This document shows positions 8,573 through 15,885 of a DNA stretch of 64,000 bases, piece by piece. The number at the start of each line of letters is the position of its first letter. The first letter of the stretch is position 1. The stretch comes from Fusobacterium necrogenes. GTDB taxonomy: Bacteria > Fusobacteriota > Fusobacteriia > Fusobacteriales > Fusobacteriaceae. The translations under genes and the position numbers were made by a program. The notes below the pieces were generated by a model. The model ran no database searches, was not told where the DNA came from, and saw nothing but the letters and a program-made list of their open reading frames with translations. The stretch covers positions 1,440,854 through 1,504,853 of the forward strand of contig NZ_UGGU01000003.1 in the NCBI RefSeq assembly GCF_900450765.1, read 5' to 3'.

Positions 8573-10522
8573 TTAATTATTTTCTAATTTATTTAATTCC
8601 TCTTCTAAAATATCAAGTAATCTATCAAACTCTACAGCTACTGCATGGAAGCTTTCAACTTTTTCTAAATCTACTCCTGCCTTTTTAAGTTGAGCCATAG
8701 GATGATCATTTCCGCCAGATTTTAAAAGTGTTAAATAATCTTCTTTAGCTTTAGCTCTTTCCTCTTCACTATACTTAGTATTAGTTATTCTATCATACAG
8801 ATTTGCTGATGAAGCAAAGCTAGTAGCATATTGATATACATAATAAGGAGAATTAAAGAAGTGTGGTATTCTTGCCCAGATTATTTTTTGTAGTTCGTCC
8901 ATAGTAATACTATCTCCAAAATACTCTTTAAATAGATTATCCATTATTCCACTAAGAACATCAGGAGTTACAGCTTTTCCTTCTTCAACTAACTTATGAG
9001 CTTGATACTCATAGTTAGCAAATAGAGTTTGAATATAAAAAGTTCCTACAATATTTCCAAGAGCTTGCTCTATCAACGCTATCTTTTCAATAGGGTCATT
9101 TGAATTTTTAATCATATAATCTAACAGTAATCTTTCATTAAAAGTAGAAGCTACTTCAGCTACAAATATTGTATAATTATGTGTAGCATATGGTTGGTTT
9201 TCATTTGATAACATTGTATGTAATGTATGGCCTAACTCATGAGCTAATGTAAATACATCATCTAAAGTAGATTGATAGTTTAATAACATATATGGATGTA
9301 CATCATAAACTCCTATTGAATAAGCTCCACTTCTTTTGTTTTCTGTTTCAAATACATCTATCCAACCTTCACTTATAGCTCTATTCATTTTACTAGAATA
9401 ATCTTCTCCAAGAGGTGCTACAGAATTATATACCATCTCTTTTGCCACATCATAATTAAAAGTTTTATCATATTCCACTATATTTATACTATTATCATAG
9501 TAATGATACTCTTTTAAGCCTAAGGCCTTTTTTCTTAAATTTACATATCTTTGTAGTGGAGCGTTATTATCTATTGCTGATTTTAATAAAGTTGTATAAA
9601 CTTCAGTTGGAACATTTTTAGGTTCAAGTGCTTTTTCTAAACTAGAGTTATAATTTCTTCCTTTAGATGAAGCCACATCTCTTTGAAGAAGTGCTCTATA
9701 TATTGCTCCATAAGTATTTTTATTATTATCAAAAGCTCCATATAGTGCTTCAAAAGCTTTTTTTCTATCCTCTTGGTTTCTATTAGTTGCTAAAACTTTT
9801 GAATATATTCCATTTGTAACAGGTCCCTCATATCCATCAGAAAGTTTTACCTCATTCCACTTCATATCAGAGATAGATAATTCTGCATATATATCATGAG
9901 GAGCCCCCATGTATTGTCCGTAGTAAGAAAGTAATTTCTCCTTTCCTTCATCTAATACATGTCCTTGTAATCTATATATCTCCATAAGTCCAAATTTATG
10001 GTCTTTTAGCTCTGGATTTTCATCTATCCATTTTTCCATAGTTTCTTTCGGAATTTGTAAAATTTCTGGTGTTATCCAAGCTGCACTTACTGAATACTCT
10101 GTATATATAGACTGAATCTCTTGAAGTTTTACAGAAGATACCTCATCTTTAGAATCTAGATCTTTTAGCATATATGGGTATACATATAACTTATCCAATA
10201 ATCTTCCCATTTTTTCTTCTAATTTGATGAGTTCTATAAATTTTTTAGAATCATCTTTTATTTGTCCTTTGTATTGTGAAATCTCTTTTGCCATAGATTT
10301 AAAAGTTTCAAGGTCCTTCTCCCATTCATCCCAATTAGCATAAAAATCTGCCATATTCCATTTATATTTATTATCAATTTCATTTCTTTTTAACAATTTT
10401 GTTACCTCCTTTTGTTGCTTCATAACTTCATTTTTTAAAATTTTGCTCTTTTCCTTTTTATCATTAACAAAATAAAATCCAACTACTGCTGCTATAAATC
10501 CTATGATTATAAGTTTTTTCAT
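8573..10522 (-). CDS. pepF: Oligoendopeptidase F (M3B metallopeptidase) with N-terminal membrane anchor
   Basis: PepF cleaves short peptides. The zinc site is HELGH (in TLAHELGHTLHTML, about residue 425-429), and the C-terminal catalytic domain (IPHFFNSPYYVYQYATS) is intact. The N-terminus is unlike cytosolic PepF: residues 1-20 (MKKLIIIGFIAAVVGFYFV) are a hydrophobic segment followed by a lysine-rich coiled stretch to about residue 50, so the enzyme is probably membrane-tethered, facing the periplasm, or secreted. At 649 residues it is about 45 longer than typical PepF, consistent with the added anchor. It is separated from the upstream uraA by only 12 bases, suggesting cotranscription. Confidence 0.9.
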   Translation of the reverse strand: MKKLIIIGFIAAVVGFYFVNDKKEKSKILKNEVMKQQKEVTKLLKRNEIDNKYKWNMADFYANWDEWEKDLETFKSMAKEISQYKGQIKDDSKKFIELIKLEEKMGRLLDKLYVYPYMLKDLDSKDEVSSVKLQEIQSIYTEYSVSAAWITPEILQIPKETMEKWIDENPELKDHKFGLMEIYRLQGHVLDEGKEKLLSYYGQYMGAPHDIYAELSISDMKWNEVKLSDGYEGPVTNGIYSKVLATNRNQEDRKKAFEALYGAFDNNKNTYGAIYRALLQRDVASSKGRNYNSSLEKALEPKNVPTEVYTTLLKSAIDNNAPLQRYVNLRKKALGLKEYHYYDNSINIVEYDKTFNYDVAKEMVYNSVAPLGEDYSSKMNRAISEGWIDVFETENKRSGAYSIGVYDVHPYMLLNYQSTLDDVFTLAHELGHTLHTMLSNENQPYATHNYTIFVAEVASTFNERLLLDYMIKNSNDPIEKIALIEQALGNIVGTFYIQTLFANYEYQAHKLVEEGKAVTPDVLSGIMDNLFKEYFGDSITMDELQKIIWARIPHFFNSPYYVYQYATSFASSANLYDRITNTKYSEEERAKAKEDYLTLLKSGGNDHPMAQLKKAGVDLEKVESFHAVAVEFDRLLDILEEELNKLENN

Positions 10523-10534
10523 GTTATCCCCTTT

Positions 10535-11791
10535 CTAGCCTATTTTTTTTAATTTTATCTCTCTATCCAATGGAAGAATTTTATTTAAAATAACTCCTGA
10601 AAAAGCAGCTAAAGCCAATCCAGAAATAGAAAGCGTCTCCCATATAGTTATATTATCTATAGCTATTCCAAGAACAAATATTATAGAAGAGATTATTAAA
10701 TTTCTTGAATTTCCAAAATCAAGTTGTGCATCTACAACAGTTCTTACTCCTACTGAAGCTATCATTCCAAATAGAATTACAGAAACTCCTCCCATTACTG
10801 GTAATGGAATAGTTTGTAAAAGTATTCCAAATTTCCCTATAAATCCTAATATAATAGCATAACAAGCTGCTATTCTTAAAATAACTGGATCATATACTTT
10901 AGTTACAGCTAGCACTCCTGTATTTTCTCCATAAGTTGTATTAGCTGGCCCACCTAAAAATCCTGCTGCTATTGTAGCAAGTCCATCTCCTAAAAGCGTT
11001 CTATGGATTCCAGGATCTTTGAAAAAATCTTTTCCTACAACAGCACCATTAGTAGTAATATCTCCTATATGTTCTATGAATACGACAAGTGCTATTGGAG
11101 CTATAGCTATTATCCCTGTCAAAGACATAGCTGGAATTGTTAATAAATCATTTGCAGCCTCCGAAGAAAGTCCTATCCATTTAGCTTGTGACACTACTCC
11201 AAAGTCTACCATTCCCAAAAAAGCTGCCGTAATATATCCAACTATCACAGCCATTAATATTGGAATAAGCCTTATAAATGTTTTCTTCATCATTGTTATA
11301 AATATCATTGTTAAAATTACAGCAAGGGCAACAATCAAACTTTTAGGATCAAATTTTCCATTGGTATATCCAGCCATATTTAAAGCTGTTGGACTCATCC
11401 TAAGCCCTATCAACATTATAATTGGTCCTGTTACTATTGGTGGAAAAAATGATTTTATTCTTTCAACTCCAAAAACTTTAACTAAATAAGCCATAAATAC
11501 ATAAATAAATCCTGCTGCTATCACTCCACCTTTTATAGCCGCTATTCCTTCATTTTTTAAAACCAGTGTCAATGCTCCTATAAAAGCAAAAGATGAACCT
11601 AAAAAAACTGGTACAATTCTTTTAGTACAAAAATGAAATATCAATGTTCCCACTCCAGCAGATATTAAAGCTATTGATGGATTTAATCCTGTTAAGAAAG
11701 GAACTAAAACAGTAGCTCCAAACATTGCAAGTACATGCTGTATTCCTAAGATAAATCTAGCTTTACCTATTTTATTTTCCTTATTATTCAT
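10535..11791 (-). CDS. uraA: Uracil permease (NCS2 family)
   Basis: This is an inner-membrane uracil:proton symporter with 14 expected helices in 418 residues. The N-terminal IQHVLAMFGATVLVPFLTG and GSSFAFIGA are signature stretches, and FIEHIGDITTNG and GLATIAAGFLGGPANTTYGE carry the substrate-binding glutamates. It supplies uracil for Upp, encoded upstream in the window on the same strand. It sits 12 bases before pepF in a possible operon. I see no attenuator or pyrimidine-sensing leader in the short 36-base gap upstream. Confidence 0.92.
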   Translation of the reverse strand: MNNKENKIGKARFILGIQHVLAMFGATVLVPFLTGLNPSIALISAGVGTLIFHFCTKRIVPVFLGSSFAFIGALTLVLKNEGIAAIKGGVIAAGFIYVFMAYLVKVFGVERIKSFFPPIVTGPIIMLIGLRMSPTALNMAGYTNGKFDPKSLIVALAVILTMIFITMMKKTFIRLIPILMAVIVGYITAAFLGMVDFGVVSQAKWIGLSSEAANDLLTIPAMSLTGIIAIAPIALVVFIEHIGDITTNGAVVGKDFFKDPGIHRTLLGDGLATIAAGFLGGPANTTYGENTGVLAVTKVYDPVILRIAACYAIILGFIGKFGILLQTIPLPVMGGVSVILFGMIASVGVRTVVDAQLDFGNSRNLIISSIIFVLGIAIDNITIWETLSISGLALAAFSGVILNKILPLDREIKLKKIG

Positions 11792-11827
11792 TTTTTAAAA
11801 TTCCTCCAAAGATATTATTTCTTTAAT

Positions 11828-12205
11828 TTACTTATTAAGTTTTTCTAAAAACTTTTTTTCATTAACTATAAATCTACTATGTTCTCCCTCTCCTACTAAA
11901 GTTTCTCCATGGAAAACCTTAACAGAGAAATCTAATTTTTTCCCATCTATTTTATCTAAAGTAGCTGTACAAGTTAATTCATCTCCTATAAGATTAGCTT
12001 TTAAATGTTTAATATTTACAGAGATTCCCACTGTTGTATCCCCTTCTTCTAACTCTTTTTGAGCCAAAGTAAAAGCTGTACTCTCCATAAAAGCTATAAG
12101 CATAGGTGTAGAGAACACTTCTAAAGCTCCTGATGCTACTTTAGCAGCTGTTTCACTCTCTTTAACTACTTTACTTTGCGTAAAATTCATTCCTTTTTTT
12201 AACAT
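11828..12205 (-). CDS. Hotdog-fold thioesterase, FlK-like
   Basis: This 125-residue single hotdog domain resembles fluoroacetyl-CoA thioesterase-like proteins. The STPMLIAFMESTAF helix carries the threonine/serine and glutamate, and NIKHLKANLIG carries the histidine expected at the active site. Members hydrolyse small acyl-CoA thioesters; the real substrate is unknown. The ribosome-binding site is AGGAGG. It lies 19 bases after thiN. Confidence 0.78.
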   Translation of the reverse strand: MLKKGMNFTQSKVVKESETAAKVASGALEVFSTPMLIAFMESTAFTLAQKELEEGDTTVGISVNIKHLKANLIGDELTCTATLDKIDGKKLDFSVKVFHGETLVGEGEHSRFIVNEKKFLEKLNK

Positions 12206-12224
12206 AACATTCCTCCTACATAAA

Positions 12225-12854
12225 TTATTTTATAACAATACCTACTAATTTTCCTTTATCAAAAGATACAATGCAGATATCATTCTGTGCTACATTGCTC
12301 ATACAAATACTCTCCCCTTGATGAAGAGTATAGTTAGTAAGTGGATATTTAAATCCTTTTAATGTCAAGTTTTCTATTTTCTCAGAAAATGGAACAAAGG
12401 ATATAGTTTTTCCCTTTTCTCCTACAAACTCTCTGTAGTTTTCTATTGCAAAGATATCCTCCGTTTCAGTTACAAAACTAAGATTTTTAAATTTAAACAT
12501 CAGATTAAGATTTGTTAATTCATGGTCTTTTCTACCACCTAGCCCACCAATCACTATAATTTTATCATATTTTTTTTCACTTATATATTTTAAAATCAAC
12601 TCTCCATCCGTAAAATCCTTATCTTTAGGGAATCTCTTTATAATTACTCCTAACTTTTCATATTTTTCTAAAATATTTTCAGGTACAGAATCAAAATCTC
12701 CCCATATCTCCATTGGAATTATCTCTAATTTTTCCAAAAGATTTGCACCACCATCAGCACAATAGATATCCCCCTTATCTTTTTTCATAAGGTTTAAATA
12801 ATACTCTTTACTTCCTAAAAATTCTCCATTAAAAAAAACATATGCTACTCTCAT
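12225..12854 (-). CDS. thiN: Thiamine pyrophosphokinase
   Basis: The enzyme transfers pyrophosphate from ATP to thiamine, giving thiamine diphosphate. The motifs are present in order: DGGANLLEKL (about 35-44), GDFDSVPENI (about 52-61), FPKDKDFTDGELIL (about 76-89) and GGLGGRKDHELTNLNLM (about 102-118). The length of 209 residues is normal. It follows the secreted nuclease-like gene by 8 bases and probably shares its transcript. There is no TPP riboswitch in this short gap. Confidence 0.93.
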   Translation of the reverse strand: MRVAYVFFNGEFLGSKEYYLNLMKKDKGDIYCADGGANLLEKLEIIPMEIWGDFDSVPENILEKYEKLGVIIKRFPKDKDFTDGELILKYISEKKYDKIIVIGGLGGRKDHELTNLNLMFKFKNLSFVTETEDIFAIENYREFVGEKGKTISFVPFSEKIENLTLKGFKYPLTNYTLHQGESICMSNVAQNDICIVSFDKGKLVGIVIK

Positions 12855-12862
12855 TCTTCCCT

Positions 12863-13687
12863 CTAATCATCATCAAATTCTGTATCTACTATAATAAATA
12901 TCGGTAGATGGTCTGATATTTTATCTTTCATCATTCTGTACTGTTTCTTTGTAAAATCTATTGCTCCACTCTTTCCTTCAAATTCCTGGGTATAAATTTT
13001 TGACAAAAACATATTATCATAGGAACTAGCTAATTTATCCTTCCCAATAGTTGTTTTTATTCTTGGAGCTATCGTATAAATTATCTCATCTTCATGGTTC
13101 AACAGATTTTCAAATGCTTCATCATCAGCTCTGAGATTAAAATCTCCAGCTATAATTATATCATTCTCTTCATTATCTAGCCCTTGAAAATAATTGTAAA
13201 CTCTATCCATAGCAAAAGCTTCAGCTCTTCTTTCAGATTCTTTCTTTCCAAAGATAGAGTGTACTAATACAAAAGTAAAATCAAAATTTCCTATTTTAAA
13301 ATCTGCTCCATAGGGAACTCTTTCAAATCTTTTCTCATCATCAGGATAGAAACCTCTACCTCCTAAAAATTCTACTCTTTCACTTTTCCAAATATATGCA
13401 AAATACTCTTTATAGCTTGTACTTCCTACTGAATATGGAGAAATATGGTATTTCCACCTTACTCCACTCTCTTTTTCTAACTCTTTTATAAGCCTTTCTA
13501 CTCCTATTGGATTCATTACTTCTATAAGTCCAACTACATCAAAACTTTCTAAAACTTTACTTATAAGTTTAAAATCCTTTTGAGCTTTTCCTATTCTTAA
13601 GGTATTAAAAGAAGCTATATATCCCTCTTGAGCCAAAAGAGTCAAAGTCATTAAAATATATAAAATCAAGACTTTTAATTTTCTCAT
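12863..13687 (-). CDS. Secreted endonuclease/exonuclease/phosphatase-family protein (DNase I fold)
   Basis: A signal peptide (residues 1-20, ending near LLAQEGY) precedes a DNase-I-like domain. Visible catalytic features are ASFNTLRIG (metal-binding Asn), GLIEVMN (Glu), IAGDFNLRADD (Asp-x-Asn) and the terminal KISDHLPIF (Asp-His). The domain is compact (about 250 residues) and resembles deoxyribonuclease I-type or exonuclease-III-type secreted nucleases of host-associated anaerobes. A nuclease role is likely, but phosphatase activity cannot be excluded. It is first in a short operon with thiN and the thioesterase. Confidence 0.82.
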   Translation of the reverse strand: MRKLKVLILYILMTLTLLAQEGYIASFNTLRIGKAQKDFKLISKVLESFDVVGLIEVMNPIGVERLIKELEKESGVRWKYHISPYSVGSTSYKEYFAYIWKSERVEFLGGRGFYPDDEKRFERVPYGADFKIGNFDFTFVLVHSIFGKKESERRAEAFAMDRVYNYFQGLDNEENDIIIAGDFNLRADDEAFENLLNHEDEIIYTIAPRIKTTIGKDKLASSYDNMFLSKIYTQEFEGKSGAIDFTKKQYRMMKDKISDHLPIFIIVDTEFDDD

Positions 13688-14272
13688 CTTTCCACCTCTT
13701 TTTATTCTTTACATATTATATCATTAATTTTAAAAATTCTCTATCAGATTATTAAGATATAACTTTATTTTTTTAAAAATAAAAAGTGCTGTAACACTTT
13801 ACTCTACAACACTTCATTGATATAATTAGTTATTATATTATAATAAAAAGATAAGAAAAACCTTTAATTCTGTGAGAAATGAGGGTTTAATTTATGAAGA
13901 ATTATTTTAAAATGTTAGATTTGGCAAAATCGAAATAACTATAAAAATAACTCTTTAAGAGTTACCCTCAACCCTTACGGGTTATTGTTTCCCTTATATC
14001 TTTACTTAAATTATAACATATTAATAATAAAAAACAAGTAATACACTTTTCTCATCCACCAACTTCTTTCCTCACTTTAATACATATTCTCACATTATTT
14101 TTTCATTTTTTTATACTTTTTATCTTATTTTATTCAAAAAAGTGAAAAAATATAATTTTTATACTCTATCAAAGTATCTAAAGTAGCTCCTTTCAAATAC
14201 CCCTTTTAATCAAAAGAATAAAATAACAGATATTAAAATCAATTTTATAGCCTCAACTTTTCCCTATTAAAT
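13688..14272. other. Intergenic region with a second small transcribed-looking module
   Basis: No long gene is present. On the plus strand, TTGATA (13817-13822) and TATAAT (13839-13844) could start an RNA near 13851. It contains a 14-codon ORF (13894-13938) after GAGGG, then the hairpin TAACTCTT/AAGAGTTA (13948-13964) and the hairpin AACCC/GGGTT (13970-13983) followed by ATTGTTT. On the minus strand, TTGTTT (14032-14037) and TATAAT (14010-14015) could start an RNA that runs across the same stretch to a terminator at 13784-13814. The remaining 14020-14270 stretch is AT-rich with nothing I can assign. Confidence 0.4.
13776..13814 (-). terminator. Minus-strand intrinsic terminator in the intergenic region
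   Basis: AAGTGCTGTA (784-793 of the 13-kb block) pairs with TACAACACTT (13805-13814), with one mismatch. On the minus strand the hairpin is followed by TTTATTTTT. No annotated minus-strand gene lies directly upstream, so it implies a small minus-strand RNA arising within 13.8-14.0 kb. Confidence 0.6.
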
Positions 14273-14301
14273 TTGACTTTTTGCCTATAATTTGATATAA
14301 T
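14273..14301 (+). promoter_or_regulatory. Strong sigma-70-type promoter of the small-peptide gene
   Basis: TTGACT (14273-14278) and a perfect TATAAT (14296-14301) are separated by 17 bases, placing the transcription start near 14308. Confidence 0.8.
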
Positions 14302-14307
14302 TAAATT

Positions 14308-14446
14308 GTACTATAGTACCCCAATGGGTAGTTAAGAATATTTGTAATTAAGTTCAGAATGGAAGCTCTAATATTTATTTATTAGGGCTTTTATTCTGCC
14401 CTTGAACAAGATAGAACAAATATTCTTAACTTAGGAGGAATGCTCT
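14308..14446 (+). ncRNA. Structured 5' leader of the small-peptide mRNA
   Basis: The leader starts with a small hairpin TACCC/GGGTA (14317-14330). A perfect 15-bp inverted repeat then joins 14331-14345 to 14416-14430, enclosing further pairing: GTTC/GAAC, AGAAT/ATTCT, and an 11-bp arm at 363-373 with 380-390 of this kb. The long hairpin ends 2 bases before the AGGAGG site (14433-14438). The 5' TACCCC (14317-14322) also matches GGGGTA (14555-14560) at the 3' end, so the RNA ends could pair. This folding is typical of type I toxin mRNAs; the role is inferred. Confidence 0.6.
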
Positions 14447-14536
14447 ATGAATATTTTTATTCAAAACATCCACTTTGATGGTAGGCTAGTTCTTTTACTA
14501 GTTGTTATCATCATTGTATTGTTGTACAGAAAGTAG
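14447..14536 (+). CDS. 29-residue hydrophobic peptide, candidate type I toxin
   Basis: The peptide begins MNIFIQNIHFDGR, continues as a hydrophobic core of leucine, valine and isoleucine (about residues 14-26) and ends LLYRK. A single membrane span with a basic end is the usual build of type I toxins (Fst, TisB, Ibs, ZorO types), though I recognise no specific family. AGGAGG lies 8 bases upstream of the ATG. A strong promoter, a highly folded leader and a terminator directly after the stop codon make a self-contained short gene. An overlapping ATG at 14440 in another frame gives an unconvincing 12-codon ORF. Confidence 0.65.
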   Translation: MNIFIQNIHFDGRLVLLLVVIIIVLLYRK

Positions 14537-14544
14537 CATTACCT

Positions 14545-14568
14545 CTAACCCTGCGGGGTATTTTTTAT
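14545..14568 (+). terminator. Terminator of the small-peptide gene
   Basis: The short GC-rich hairpin ACCC-TGCG-GGGT is followed by ATTTTTTAT, 12 bases after the stop codon. A related sequence lies at 13962-13990. Confidence 0.65.
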
Positions 14569-14641
14569 ATAGACATTTCAATTAATTTTATAAAGTTATC
14601 TTTTTAAACTGTTTTAGTATAATAAGAAATCAAGATAATAT

Positions 14642-14670
14642 TTGACTTTTTTTGATTTTTCAACTATAAT
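14642..14670 (+). promoter_or_regulatory. Promoter of the HAD phosphatase gene
   Basis: TTGACT (14642-14647) and TATAAT (14665-14670) are separated by 17 bases, about 40 bases before the ATG at 14712. Confidence 0.75.
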
Positions 14671-14711
14671 CTTTCTAATATAGATATAATTTTTAAAGGA
14701 GGGTATAATTT

Positions 14712-15443
14712 ATGATTGCAGCGTTTTTTGATATTGATGGTACTATTTTTAGAAACTCTCTTTTGACTGAGCATTTTAAAAAATTAATAAAATATGATTT
14801 ATTAGATTTTAGTGAATATGATAGAAGAGTCAAAGAAGCATTTAAGCTTTGGGACGAGAGAGTTGGAAATTATGATAACTACTTAGGAGATTTGACAGGA
14901 ACATATGTAGATGCTATAAAAGGTCTACCTACTAAATACAATGATTTTGTTGCTGATAAAGTAGTTGAATTAAAAGGAAATAAAGTCTATACTTATACTA
15001 GAGAGATGATAAAATGGCATAAATCTCAAGATCATCTTGTTATTTTTATATCTGGTAGTCCAGACTTTTTAGTTTCAAGAATGGCTAAAAAATGGAATGC
15101 TGATGATTTTTGTGGTTCTACTTACCACACTGATAAGGCTGGAATACTCACTGGAGAAATCTCACCTATGTGGGATTCTGAAAATAAATTAAAATCAATA
15201 CATAAATTTTGTGAAAAATATAAAATTGATTTAAATAAAAGTTATGCTTATGGGGATACTCATGGAGATATTACTATGCTACAACTAGTTGGTAATCCTA
15301 GAGCTATCAATCCAAGTTTAGAACTTCTAAATAATATAAAAAATGATAAAAAATTAAAGTATAAAACTGAAATAATTATTGAAAGAAAGGATGTTGTCTA
15401 CTCTGTAAATGCTGATGTAAAAATCCTAAATTCAAGTTTTTAA
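14712..15443 (+). CDS. HAD-superfamily hydrolase, subfamily IB (SerB-like)
   Basis: The HAD motifs are clear: FFDIDGTIF (nucleophile Asp near residue 7), FISGSP (motif II, about 112-117), and YGDTHGDITMLQLVG (motif IV, about 180-194). The helical cap between motifs I and II and the length of 243 residues match the IB subgroup, which includes phosphoserine phosphatase and phosphatidylglycerophosphatase-like enzymes. The substrate is not determined. AAAGGAGGG precedes the start and the gene has its own promoter. Confidence 0.85.
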   Translation: MIAAFFDIDGTIFRNSLLTEHFKKLIKYDLLDFSEYDRRVKEAFKLWDERVGNYDNYLGDLTGTYVDAIKGLPTKYNDFVADKVVELKGNKVYTYTREMIKWHKSQDHLVIFISGSPDFLVSRMAKKWNADDFCGSTYHTDKAGILTGEISPMWDSENKLKSIHKFCEKYKIDLNKSYAYGDTHGDITMLQLVGNPRAINPSLELLNNIKNDKKLKYKTEIIIERKDVVYSVNADVKILNSSF

Positions 15444-15489
15444 GTTAGTAATTTTTATTTAGTCTATATAAATTGAGGAGGAAAGAGAA

Positions 15490-15828
15490 ATGATAAAAAG
15501 AATCCTTTGCTTTATCATTTCATCTCTATTTTTGTTCTTTAGCTCTAGTATCAATCCACATATGGAAATAAATGGCTTTTATGACAAAAATGAAGCTATT
15601 TATATGATACACACTAATGATGAAATAGAGAGTTACAGCTTTGTTCACCTTAGCAAAATTGAAATTTTAGCTAAAAGCATTATTAAAATAGGTACACCGC
15701 AAAACTTTATTGAGATTAAATCTATAACCAAAAAATTTATAAAATATGAAAAGCTCTCTTCATTTCTACAAGAAAGAGGATATTATAACATTTTGATTCG
15801 CTATAAATCCCGCATACTACGGATTTAA
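15490..15828 (+). CDS. Small predicted secreted protein of unknown function
   Basis: This 112-residue protein begins with a signal-like segment (KRILCFIISSLFLFFSSS). The rest contains alternating hydrophobic and basic strands and no motif I recognise. A ribosome-binding site (GAGGAGG) supports translation. It lies between the HAD gene and the giant activase, on the same strand, with 46- and 57-base gaps. Codon use resembles the neighbours. The function is unknown; it may be lineage-specific. Confidence 0.55.
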   Translation: MIKRILCFIISSLFLFFSSSINPHMEINGFYDKNEAIYMIHTNDEIESYSFVHLSKIEILAKSIIKIGTPQNFIEIKSITKKFIKYEKLSSFLQERGYYNILIRYKSRILRI

Positions 15829-15885
15829 AAAACTCTTTAATTTTTACCAAAATATTTTAAAAAGTAAATTTTAAGGAGTAATACT

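Noticed and set aside
10535-11791. Open reading frame of 156 codons on the plus strand inside uraA (11019-11489)
   Set aside because: It is the antisense shadow of uraA; composition and lack of a ribosome-binding site are not gene-like.
12855-13775. TPP riboswitch for thiN
   Set aside because: The thiN gene follows another gene by 8 bases and the operon leader shows no conserved TPP-riboswitch core (for example CUGAGA).
13894-13938. 14-codon ORF in the intergenic region
   Set aside because: It has a GAGGG upstream but encodes a short charged peptide with no match; kept only as part of the region description, not called a gene.
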